NCBI GenBank assembly: GCA_900543945.1
Contig: UQTN01000062.1
Coordinates: 1 to 11,942 of the forward strand
Source of the DNA: an uncultured Collinsella sp.
GTDB taxonomy: Bacteria; Actinomycetota; Coriobacteriia; Coriobacteriales; Coriobacteriaceae
Direction of reading: 5' to 3'
DNA: 11,942 nucleotides
Below, one piece after another: positions 4,955 through 11,942 of this stretch. Positions within the stretch are counted from its first letter, which is position 1. Each line of letters begins with the position of its first letter. The notes beneath the pieces were generated by a model. The model had not been told where the DNA came from. It saw nothing but the letters and a program-made list of their open reading frames with translations, and did no database searches. The position numbers and the translations under genes were made by a program.

Positions 4955-7339
4955 CTACAGCGTCATGTTTGGATCGGCGTCGACGTCGAACGGCGAGATT
5001 TCACCTCGGTCGAATTTACGGCGAGCGACCGCCGCGATCATGGCAGCGTTATCGGTGCAGGCAGACAAGGGCGGCACCGTCACGCGGATCCCCTGACGCC
5101 CGAGCTTCTTGATCATCATCTCGCGCAGATGCGGGTTGGCCGAGACGCCGCCACCGATGCAGTATTCCTTGCATCCGGTAGCGTGCAATGCGTTTTTGGC
5201 CTTCTTGTACTGCACGTCAAAGACAGCTGCCTCGAACGAAGCTGCCAGATCGGGCAGGTGAATCGTGCGCCCGGCCTTGGTCTCCTGTTCAATGTAGAGC
5301 GTCACAGCGGTTTTAAGGCCCGAAAGCGAGAAGCGATAGTCCCCCCTGCTGTTAAGCGCGCGAGGAAAATCGATCGCGCGGGGATTGCCCGTCTCGGCCA
5401 GCTTGGAGATGATGGGGCCACCGGGATAGCCCAGACCCAACGCCTTGGCTACCTTGTCGAAGGCCTCGCCCACAGCATCGTCGAGTGTCTCACCAAGTAC
5501 CTCGTAGTCGCCCCATGCCTTCACGTGCACGAGCATGGTGTGCCCGCCCGAGACAAGCGTAAAGATAAACGGGGGCTTGAGGTCGGGCTGCGCCAACAGG
5601 TTGGCAAACAGGTGGCCCTCCAGATGATTGACGCACACGAGCGGCTTGCCGGCAGCATACGCAAAGCCCTTGGCAAAGGCGACGCCCACCACCAGGGCGC
5701 CAACCAGGCCCGGACCCTGTGTCACGCCCACGGCGGCAAGCTCACTTGGTGTAATGGCTCCGCCCGTAAGGCCCAGCGACGCTGCGGCGTCCTCGAGTGC
5801 CGCATCCACGACACTCACAATCACCTCGACGTGCTTGCGCGAGGCGATCTCGGGCACCACGCCGCCAAAGCGTGCATGAAAATCAATCTGCGTCGACACC
5901 TGGTTGGCCAGCATATTGCCATCCGCATCGATAATCGCCACCGCCGTCTCGTCGCAGGAGCTCTCGATAGCGAGTACGAGGCGGCGACGCTCAATCTCGA
6001 CACGTTCCTCGGCAGAGCGCCAAGGCGCAGGCAGCGGCCATACGCGCTGCTCTGCCGCCGTCGGCTCGGGCGAAGCATTGTCGACCGGAAGCACCAGGGG
6101 CAGCGGAGCCGTCATGACGATGGCGTCCTTGCCGGCACCATAGTAGCCGCGGCGACGGCCAGCCTCGGTAAAGCCCAGAGCGTTATAAAGCGCGATCGCT
6201 CCCTCGTTACCGTCCTCGACCTCGAGCGAAGCCGTGGTGCAGCCGAGCATCTGGGCATCATAGCTCACGTGCGACAGCAGCTTGCGGGCAATGCCCTCAC
6301 GGCGATGTGCCGGGTCGACGGCGACATCCAGAATCTGCACATCACCGTCCACGACCATACCGCCGGCAAGGCCCAGCAGCTTGCCGTCGTCGTGTGCCAC
6401 CCACCAACTACGCGGCGCAGCGACGTCCTCGCCCAGTTCGGACAGGAACATGCCCGGCGTCCATGCCTCGTGTCCGGCACCTTCAAAGCAGGCAGCCTCC
6501 AGCGCGCTCGCGCCCTCGGCATCCGCCGCGCCCATGGGACGGAACTGCAGATGACGACCGGCGAGCTCATCGGCAACACCCGTAATTTCGCTCTGCGCAC
6601 TCTCGGCAAGACCAAGACGCTTGCGCTCGTTTTCCTCGGCATCCGAAAGGCGCGTGTAAATCGGCAGGACGCGGGCCGGATCGCCGTCACCCGCAGCGTG
6701 CGCGAGCAGCAAGCCCTCGCCCGAAGGCCACCACAGGTCGCGCTCCACGCAGCGGGCGGCCTCGTCCTCATCCAGCAGCTTGCCATAGCGCACGAGACCG
6801 TCACCGGTCAGCTGAACCTGGCCCCAGTCCGCTGCTTGGCGCCACTCATCGAGCGCCACGGCGGCCTTGACCACGTGTTCGCGCTCAAATTGACGCTCGG
6901 GACCCTCATCGACCAGCATATACAGCGCCGGATATACCTCACCGCGCATAGCATCGGCCAAGATACCAAGCTTGCCGCGCACGCCAGCCTTCCACGCCGT
7001 CCAAGCGCAAGCGTCGAGCGTCGACACGCCCAGCAGCGGAACATTGGCACCACGCGCGAGGCCCTTGGCAGTGGAGATGCCGATGCGCACACCCGTAAAG
7101 GACCCCGGGCCGCGGCCGACCACATAGCAACCAACATCGCTGCGATCCAGACCGGCTTGAGCCAGCACGCCATCAACGGTATTCACGAGCTCCACATTGG
7201 CATGGCGACGGCACATATGGTCGCCACTCACCAGCTTCGCCTCGCCCGTCTGCCCATCAATCCAGCTTGCCGCGCAGGCAAGCATATCGGTCGAAGTATC
7301 GAGCGCCACCACCAGCGCGTAATCGTTATGCAAGCTCAT
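4955..7339 (-). CDS. tsaD: TsaB-RimI-TsaD triple fusion, t6A tRNA modification
   Basis: One 794-residue protein joins three enzymes. Residues about 1-235 are TsaB, the non-catalytic partner (GRGPGSFTGVR at 75-85). Residues about 257-410 are a GNAT N-acetyltransferase of RimI type, with the acetyl-CoA loop HRREGIA near 345 and ALYNALGF near 383. Residues about 454-794 are TsaD, which moves threonylcarbamoyl to A37 of ANN-decoding tRNAs. It shows ESSCDETA (459-466), metal ligands His572 and His576 in HLEGH, SGGHT (597-601), GGGVSANPHLR (729-739) and the metal-binding Asp763. The ATG at 7339 is chosen over an upstream TTG at 7357, because the N-terminal strand begins soon after it. It overlaps tsaE by 14 bases, indicating translational coupling. 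TsaC is not in the window. Separate tsaB, rimI and tsaD genes are the commoner layout. Confidence 0.95.
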   Translation of the reverse strand: MSLHNDYALVVALDTSTDMLACAASWIDGQTGEAKLVSGDHMCRRHANVELVNTVDGVLAQAGLDRSDVGCYVVGRGPGSFTGVRIGISTAKGLARGANVPLLGVSTLDACAWTAWKAGVRGKLGILADAMRGEVYPALYMLVDEGPERQFEREHVVKAAVALDEWRQAADWGQVQLTGDGLVRYGKLLDEDEAARCVERDLWWPSGEGLLLAHAAGDGDPARVLPIYTRLSDAEENERKRLGLAESAQSEITGVADELAGRHLQFRPMGAADAEGASALEAACFEGAGHEAWTPGMFLSELGEDVAAPRSWWVAHDDGKLLGLAGGMVVDGDVQILDVAVDPAHRREGIARKLLSHVSYDAQMLGCTTASLEVEDGNEGAIALYNALGFTEAGRRRGYYGAGKDAIVMTAPLPLVLPVDNASPEPTAAEQRVWPLPAPWRSAEERVEIERRRLVLAIESSCDETAVAIIDADGNMLANQVSTQIDFHARFGGVVPEIASRKHVEVIVSVVDAALEDAAASLGLTGGAITPSELAAVGVTQGPGLVGALVVGVAFAKGFAYAAGKPLVCVNHLEGHLFANLLAQPDLKPPFIFTLVSGGHTMLVHVKAWGDYEVLGETLDDAVGEAFDKVAKALGLGYPGGPIISKLAETGNPRAIDFPRALNSRGDYRFSLSGLKTAVTLYIEQETKAGRTIHLPDLAASFEAAVFDVQYKKAKNALHATGCKEYCIGGGVSANPHLREMMIKKLGRQGIRVTVPPLSACTDNAAMIAAVARRKFDRGEISPFDVDADPNMTL

Positions 7340-7832
7340 CTTGTACAGCCTTATCAATCAAATCGGAAAGCTCCGATGCGCGCTCGCCGTGCGCCTCGAG
7401 CGTTATCGTTCGTACGTCGCTATCGTTCTCATCACGCTTGAGCGTCACCGAAAGATACTCATCCGTCAGCTCGTCCTGGAATTGTTCGCCCCATTCCAGC
7501 AGGCAAGCACCCTCATAGCCCAGCACATCGAAAATGCCCGTATCCTCGAGCTCGTAGGCATGCTCCAGGCGGTATAGATCGAAGTGAAACAGCGGAATAC
7601 GACCTTGATCGTGAACGGCCATGAGCGCAAACGTAGGACTCGTAACCATATGCCCATCGCCCAGCCCGCGCGAGACGCCCTTGGTAAAGTGAGTTTTGCC
7701 CACTCCCAGGCCACCGGTCAGGATGAGCACATCTCCGTCCTCAAGGCACGGTGCAATTAGCTCGCCAAAGTACTCCGTATCGGCAGCGCAAGTCGTTTTG
7801 TAAGTACCTACCCCCAGGCGCTCCAGGGACAT
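7326..7832 (-). CDS. tsaE: TsaE, ATPase of the t6A complex
   Basis: This 168-residue P-loop ATPase drives the TsaB-TsaD cycle in bacterial t6A37 synthesis. Walker A is GLGVGKT (41-47). TSPTF (64-68), HFDLYRL (about 83-89) and EWGE near 113 are the family's other signatures. Length is normal for the family (about 150-165). AGGAG lies 5 bases before the ATG. It follows the uracil-DNA glycosylase stop by 12 bases and overlaps the fused tsaB-rimI-tsaD gene, so its partners are made from the same mRNA. Confidence 0.95.
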   Translation of the reverse strand: MSLERLGVGTYKTTCAADTEYFGELIAPCLEDGDVLILTGGLGVGKTHFTKGVSRGLGDGHMVTSPTFALMAVHDQGRIPLFHFDLYRLEHAYELEDTGIFDVLGYEGACLLEWGEQFQDELTDEYLSVTLKRDENDSDVRTITLEAHGERASELSDLIDKAVQDELA

Positions 7833-7844
7833 ATATGCTCCTTA

Positions 7845-8465
7845 TTATTCCGAGGCGTCCTCTGGTGCGGGATGTCGCCCCAGATAGTCGCCCAGCATCT
7901 TAAAGTCTTCCTCCAGCAGCTCCTGCCACGCTGGATTGCGTAGCGCTGCTGCCGGATGGAAAGTGGGCATCACCACAAAGTGCCCCATCTGATGGAACCT
8001 GCCGCGCAGCTTAGTAATGCCAATCTCGGTCTTGAGCACAAAGTGCGTTGCGGGGTTGCCGAGCGTCACGATGATATCGGGCCAGATGCTTCGAATCTGC
8101 TCGCGCAAAAACGGTGAGCAAGCCAGCACTTCCTCGGGGCGCGGATTGCGGTTTCCCGGCGGGCGGCACTTAAGCACGTTGGCAATGTAGACGTCTTCGC
8201 GTTTGAGCCCCGCCAGCGACAAAATGCCGTTGAGGTCCTCGCCTGCCGCCCCCACAAAGGGCTCGCCCTGCAAATCCTCATTACGGCCCGGCGCCTCGCC
8301 AATAAACATCACGCGAGCGCGGGGGTTTCCCACGCCAAACACGATGTTGTGGCGCGACTGGTAAAGCTGGCAAAGGTGACAATCGCCCAGAACGGCCTCG
8401 ATCTCCTCGAGTGCGACCTCACGCGGCGCCTGATGGCTATGGCCGGGAATGTGCATGACGCCCAT
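7845..8465 (-). CDS. Family 4 uracil-DNA glycosylase (Fe-S type)
   Basis: This 206-residue enzyme removes uracil from DNA as the first step of base excision repair. Four cysteines at 29, 32, 100 and 116, in the spacing typical of family 4 enzymes, should hold a 4Fe-4S cluster. Motif 1 is GEAPGRNED (56-64), with the uracil pocket continuing through GEPFVGAAG; motif 2 is TFHPAA with His170. The frame stays open upstream to 8513, but the ATG at 8465 is chosen because AGGAG lies 5 bases before it and the longer version would overlap alr. It starts 8 bases after the alr stop and sits in the middle of the operon. Family 5 is less likely because motif 1 has the Glu-Asp of family 4. Confidence 0.93.
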   Translation of the reverse strand: MGVMHIPGHSHQAPREVALEEIEAVLGDCHLCQLYQSRHNIVFGVGNPRARVMFIGEAPGRNEDLQGEPFVGAAGEDLNGILSLAGLKREDVYIANVLKCRPPGNRNPRPEEVLACSPFLREQIRSIWPDIIVTLGNPATHFVLKTEIGITKLRGRFHQMGHFVVMPTFHPAAALRNPAWQELLEEDFKMLGDYLGRHPAPEDASE

Positions 8466-8473
8466 AGCGACTC

Positions 8474-9619
8474 CTACACGTAGACCTTGTCGAGACGCAT
8501 ACCAAAGCCGCAAGCGACCTCGTAGTTAATCGTGCCGCGTAGGCGCGCCATCTCGTCCATGGTAATCTCGGCATCTCCATCGCGGCCGACAATGATCATC
8601 TCGTCACCATACTCGGCCTCGGGAATCTCATGCGCCGGGTTGGACTGAATGGCGACCATAAACTGGTCCATGCAGATATTGCCCACCTGACGCACACGCT
8701 CGCCGCGATACAGCACGTCCATACGATTGGAAAGCGTACGCGAAAGGCCATCGGCATAACCGATCGGAAGGGTGCAGATCTGAACGCGCGTGCGCGGTAC
8801 GCGGTAGGTAAAGCCGTAGCCCACGCCCTCGCCCATCGCAGGATGCGCCACGCGCGTCACACGCGCGTGGACGCTCATGACGGGATCAAGCTGCATCACA
8901 CGACCACTCAGCTCACATGGCTGCAGACCATACAAACCGATGCCGGCACGAATCATGTCAAAGTGCATTGAAGAATCGAGCATCGAGGATGGCGTATTGG
9001 CACAATGCACGATACCGCATTCAAAACCTGCGTCCTTAATGGCCTGAACGGCCTCGGTAAAACGCTGGCACTGCAGCTTGTAGTCCCAACCCGAAGGTTC
9101 ATCGGCCGTGGCAAAGTGCGTAAATACGCCGTCGCACTGAATACCGCGATGGAAGCTGATGCCGCGGACAAAGTCGAGCACCTGTGTGTAGTGAACGCCG
9201 ATACGATTCATGCCCGTCTCGATGGCAAGATGGTACTTGCCCACCTTGCCCGCCGCGACGGCGCATTCGCCATACGCGAGAGCATAATCGGACGTATAGA
9301 CCGAGGGCATGATATCGAACTCGAGCAATGCAGGAATAGCCTCGATAGGCGGCTCGCTTAGAATCAGGATGGGCTTAGTAATTCCGCCCTGACGGAGCCC
9401 AACGCCCTCGTTGACCGTCGCCACGGCAAACATGTCGGCACCAGCCGAATACATGATCTTAGCGCACTCAACAGCTCCATGACCATAAGCATCGGCCTTG
9501 ACCACGCAGCACAGGCGCTGACGCGGATTCAACAAGTTCTTATAGGCTCTCGTGTTGCGACGGAGCGCCCCGCGGTCGATCTCGACCCAGGACCAGCGCG
9601 TCAAATCGGCTTTATTCAT
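8474..9619 (-). CDS. alr: Alanine racemase
   Basis: This PLP enzyme interconverts L- and D-alanine for peptidoglycan. It is 381 residues, a normal length. The PLP lysine is Lys41 in VVKADAYGHG (39-48), and the second catalytic base is Tyr268 in GVGYGFTY. LAIETGMNRIG (131-141) and VGNICMDQFMV (312-322) are further family signatures. It begins 2 bases after the nnrD/E stop with only a poor ribosome site, which points to translational coupling with the upstream gene. Confidence 0.96.
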   Translation of the reverse strand: MNKADLTRWSWVEIDRGALRRNTRAYKNLLNPRQRLCCVVKADAYGHGAVECAKIMYSAGADMFAVATVNEGVGLRQGGITKPILILSEPPIEAIPALLEFDIMPSVYTSDYALAYGECAVAAGKVGKYHLAIETGMNRIGVHYTQVLDFVRGISFHRGIQCDGVFTHFATADEPSGWDYKLQCQRFTEAVQAIKDAGFECGIVHCANTPSSMLDSSMHFDMIRAGIGLYGLQPCELSGRVMQLDPVMSVHARVTRVAHPAMGEGVGYGFTYRVPRTRVQICTLPIGYADGLSRTLSNRMDVLYRGERVRQVGNICMDQFMVAIQSNPAHEIPEAEYGDEMIIVGRDGDAEITMDEMARLRGTINYEVACGFGMRLDKVYV

Positions 9620-9621
9620 GA

Positions 9622-11238
9622 TTAGTCATCCGACCCTTCGTCCATGATTCCCAGATCTTCGAGCGCATCCTTTGCCGCCAGCTCCATGGCAGTACCGATC
9701 AAGTCGATAAGATCGGTCGCGATAACGCTCTTCTCACCATACTCCGTCGCCGCGGCAAAACCGGCGTAGCTGTGAAGTGCGACGGCGTACGAATACAGCA
9801 GCTCCCAACGATCCATCTCGTCGCGCATGGTGGCAAGCGTGCCGGCCAAAATACCCGCGAGAACATCACCAGAACCGGCAGTTGCCAGAGAAGCCGGACC
9901 CGAGAGTGGCAGCAGCACGCGCTCAACGCCACAGATAGCCGTCGTCGGCCCCTTGGCTATGACCACCAGATTGTCGGAGCCTGCAGCCCAGACAACCTTC
10001 TGCGCAGCTGCAATCGCGGTACCAAGGTCGTTCACCTCGTCACCGGCAACCAAACGCGAAAGCTCACGATAGTGCGGCGTCATAACCAACGGCTGCTCAC
10101 GACGATACATCTCGGGGTTACTATCAATACCGTCAATGGCAATCTTAGCAAGGCAGTTGAGTGCATCGGCGTCCAAAATTAGCGGTACATCAAGCTCGAG
10201 CAAGCCCGAAACCACCTGCATAGCGCCAGCAGACGTCGTCATACCGGGACCGCACAGTACGCAGCTGTACTTCTTTGCGATCTCGCACACCGTCATGCGC
10301 GCAGCGGCGCCAAAGGAGCCGCGGGAATCAGACGGAATAGCAAAGACGGGAATCGAAGGAAGTGCCATGCGAATAAGATTGGCGCAGGCGTCAGGAGCCG
10401 CGACCGCCACGTAACCAGCACCCGCGCGAGCTGCAGACTTGGCCGCCATAATGGCAGCACCAGGATATTGCGCCGATCCGGCGACAATAAGCACAGAGCC
10501 ACGGGAATACTTATCGATATTCGATGGTAGCGGAGCAAAGTAATCAACTAAGTCACCGGGCTCGACAATCTCGGCGGCGTGGTCAACATCATCGATGACT
10601 TCGTCAAGACGGTCGTAAAGATTGCCGCAGATCAAATCGCCAGCATACTCAGGGCCATCAGCGCTATACAGACCAATCTTGGGCGCAATCATCGTCACCG
10701 TGCGCTCGGCACGAATGCAGTCGTCATCAACAACTCCCGTCTCGGCATTCAGGCCCGAGGGGACATCAATGGATACGACACAATCGGCGCATTCATTGAC
10801 CGTAGGAATCCAGATGGAGAACGGCGCACGCAGATTCCCGTGGAAACCGGTACCAAAAATGGCATCGACAACAACATCGGCCTTATCGATCAAAACCTCG
10901 AGCTCGTCACGCGAGGGGCCGACGCAAACGCGCACATCGCGGCCGGCAGTACGACGAGCAACATGACGTGCCAGAGCAGCAGGAATCTCATCCGGCTCAA
11001 CCGGAGAAACGATATCGACGTCCACACCCTTATGGCTCAGAATATCGGCGGCAACCCAACCGTCGCCGCCATTATTACCAAAACCGACCAGAACGAGAAC
11101 CCGATCGGGATTGAGCTTCAAGACCTCGTTGGCGGCAAACTCACCCGCTAGCTCCATAAGCTCGGCCTTCGAAGTCCCTTCGCGTTCGATGATGTCCTCG
11201 AGACGAACGACTTCTTCGGTACTCAAAACCGGTTTCAT
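9622..11238 (-). CDS. nnrD: Bifunctional NAD(P)H-hydrate epimerase / dehydratase
   Basis: This metabolite-repair enzyme of 538 residues has two parts. The N-terminal half (about 1-215, NnrE/YjeF_N) epimerises damaged NAD(P)H hydrates; it shows NNGGDG (55-60) and AIFGTGFHG (about 125-133). The C-terminal half (about 225-530, NnrD/carbohydrate-kinase-like) dehydrates the S form with ADP; it shows TPHYRELSRL and the nucleotide loop GPASLATAGSGDVLAGILAG. The usual TPHPGE-type motif reads TPHYRE here. The ATG follows the acpS stop codon directly, with AGGAG 5 bases upstream inside the end of acpS. The pairing with acpS and alr is common in Gram-positive genomes. Confidence 0.95.
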   Translation of the reverse strand: MKPVLSTEEVVRLEDIIEREGTSKAELMELAGEFAANEVLKLNPDRVLVLVGFGNNGGDGWVAADILSHKGVDVDIVSPVEPDEIPAALARHVARRTAGRDVRVCVGPSRDELEVLIDKADVVVDAIFGTGFHGNLRAPFSIWIPTVNECADCVVSIDVPSGLNAETGVVDDDCIRAERTVTMIAPKIGLYSADGPEYAGDLICGNLYDRLDEVIDDVDHAAEIVEPGDLVDYFAPLPSNIDKYSRGSVLIVAGSAQYPGAAIMAAKSAARAGAGYVAVAAPDACANLIRMALPSIPVFAIPSDSRGSFGAAARMTVCEIAKKYSCVLCGPGMTTSAGAMQVVSGLLELDVPLILDADALNCLAKIAIDGIDSNPEMYRREQPLVMTPHYRELSRLVAGDEVNDLGTAIAAAQKVVWAAGSDNLVVIAKGPTTAICGVERVLLPLSGPASLATAGSGDVLAGILAGTLATMRDEMDRWELLYSYAVALHSYAGFAAATEYGEKSVIATDLIDLIGTAMELAAKDALEDLGIMDEGSDD

Positions 11239-11778
11239 CTATGCTCCTAGCGTATCTTGCGAAGCATCGCCCAGGTGCTCCGTCAATGCTGAATTCTGCA
11301 GCTGCTCAAGCTCATCTAAAACAGAGCGAGCCTCTTTAAATGTCTGCGCAACGCGTTTCTTGGTACTCACCTTTTCCTCTTTTGGCTTAGGCCGAGCATC
11401 TTCGGTAATCGCGATGGCATTCGCAACGGCCAAGTCTCCCGTAAGCGTAATGGAAAGAGCGACCTCAACAACACCCAGTTCTTGAGCGATCTCGAGAGCA
11501 CGGCCCGAAAGCAGCGCCTTCGGTTTGCCGAGTTTATCACGCGTTACCGAAACATCCTTGCGACCCACGCCTTGACTAAAACCCGTGCCGAGAGCTTTAA
11601 GCACCGCCTCGCGCGAAGCAAAGCGGCTCGCATAGTGAGCAGCGGGACGCGATGATGCATCGCAATACGCACGCTCTTCTTCGGTAAACACACGCCGAGC
11701 AAACGACGGCGTCTTTTCAAGAATTGATTTCATGCGGGAAATCTCGACGATATCAACGCCGATACCAGCTTCAGCCAT
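11239..11778 (-). CDS. acpS: Holo-ACP synthase with extra C-terminal tail
   Basis: AcpS transfers 4'-phosphopantetheine from CoA to acyl carrier protein, which fatty acid synthesis needs. Residues 1-126 match the family: GIGVDIVEI (5-13) with the magnesium ligand Asp9, and RFASREAVLKALGTG (52-66) with Glu57 and Lys61. Two oddities stand out. The motif normally ending in SITH reads SITL (109-112), so the family's conserved His is Leu (CTT, one base from CAT). A charged, helix-forming tail (about 127-179, rich in Lys, Glu and Gln) brings the length to 179, against about 120 usually. The ATG at 11778 is chosen over 11790 because GGAGG lies 5 bases upstream of it. It is first in the six-gene operon. 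Confidence 0.93.
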   Translation of the reverse strand: MAEAGIGVDIVEISRMKSILEKTPSFARRVFTEEERAYCDASSRPAAHYASRFASREAVLKALGTGFSQGVGRKDVSVTRDKLGKPKALLSGRALEIAQELGVVEVALSITLTGDLAVANAIAITEDARPKPKEEKVSTKKRVAQTFKEARSVLDELEQLQNSALTEHLGDASQDTLGA

Positions 11779-11807
11779 GTTCACCTCCATATCGCACAGA
11801 CTAAGTT

Positions 11808-11837
11808 ATTGTAGCCCGTTCACAGAAGATGCAACAA
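11808..11837 (-). promoter_or_regulatory. Proximal promoter of the acpS operon
   Basis: On the minus strand the -10 TACAAT (11808-11813, five of six matches) lies 18 bases from a weak -35 TTGTTG (11832-11837). Transcription would start near 11801, giving a leader of about 22 nt. Confidence 0.5.
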
Positions 11838-11843
11838 ACGAGG

Positions 11844-11873
11844 GTTATAAAACACAGCTACTATGTGAGACAA
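11844..11873 (-). promoter_or_regulatory. Distal promoter of the acpS operon
   Basis: On the minus strand -35 TTGTCT (11868-11873) and -10 TATAAC (11844-11849) are 18 bases apart. It sits just after the upstream terminator. Together with the proximal match it suggests tandem promoters, though either could be the only real one. Confidence 0.4.
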
Positions 11874-11887
11874 ATTGCCCGAGATAC

Positions 11888-11919
11888 AAAAAAGGGGGAG
11901 GCCGCGAGGCCTCCCCCTT
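11888..11919 (-). terminator. Intrinsic terminator of the upstream, off-window gene
   Basis: On the minus strand a 12-bp perfect stem (11908-11919 with 11892-11903) with a 4-base loop runs into a U-tract (complement of 11888-11893). It closes a transcript arriving from the right and isolates the acpS operon. Confidence 0.92.
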
Positions 11920-11942
11920 CTTCAAGTCATCCGACGGCTCGG

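Noticed and set aside
4790..7441. 883-codon open frame on the plus strand
   Set aside because: Antisense to the TsaB-RimI-TsaD fusion, whose motifs are unmistakable. The plus frame is His/Arg/Ala-rich with no family features.
1..11942. CRISPR array, tRNA or rRNA genes
   Set aside because: No regularly spaced repeats, tRNA cloverleaf or rRNA signatures were seen on either strand.

Overview
The window looks like chromosomal sequence from a GC-rich gut actinobacterium of class Coriobacteriia, most likely Collinsella or a close relative. This rests on overall base composition, protein style (Ala/Glu/Arg-rich), the fused TsaB-RimI-TsaD protein and the gene order. The taxon is inferred, not proven. 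Every convincing gene is on the minus strand, so transcription runs from the right edge to the left.

Right part (about 11.9 kb down to 4.96 kb): after a strong terminator of an off-window gene (11888-11919) and one or two sigma70-like promoters comes a tightly packed six-gene operon. Its order is acpS (holo-ACP synthase, with an extra C-terminal tail), nnrD/nnrE fusion (NAD(P)H-hydrate repair), alr (alanine racemase), a family 4 uracil-DNA glycosylase, tsaE, and a triple fusion TsaB-RimI-TsaD. Gaps run from a 14-base overlap to 12 bases. The last two genes supply the t6A37 tRNA modification enzymes TsaB, TsaD and TsaE plus a RimI-type ribosomal-protein acetyltransferase. The others cover lipid/ACP priming, cofactor repair, cell-wall D-alanine supply and DNA repair.

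Middle (4431-4954): a 524-base intergenic region with no protein gene of normal size. Its right side holds copy 2 of an 85-bp structured element (4831-4915). Its left side holds a sigma70-type promoter for cstA (-35 at 4695-4700, -10 at 4672-4677) overlapped by a palindrome. A leader of about 230 nt follows, with a 9-bp inverted repeat, a possible Ile/Val-rich 14-codon leader peptide, mutually exclusive hairpins, and a canonical intrinsic terminator only 35 nt before the cstA start. This arrangement implies premature-termination control of cstA.

Left part: cstA (CstA/BtsT-family membrane transporter) ends in its own terminator (2462-2500). It is followed by a 730-codon gene whose C-terminal third resembles the Toprim-like nuclease domain of Wadjet JetD. 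That domain sits behind a roughly 300-residue disordered linker and a small N-terminal domain, with no JetA/B/C genes in the window. Copy 1 of the structured element (44-128) follows this gene, just as copy 2 follows tsaD. The two copies are 76/85 identical, keep the same hairpin through a compensatory base-pair change, and sit 34-40 bases past a stop codon.

The items most worth following up are the solitary JetD-like protein, the duplicated structured element, and the cstA leader.
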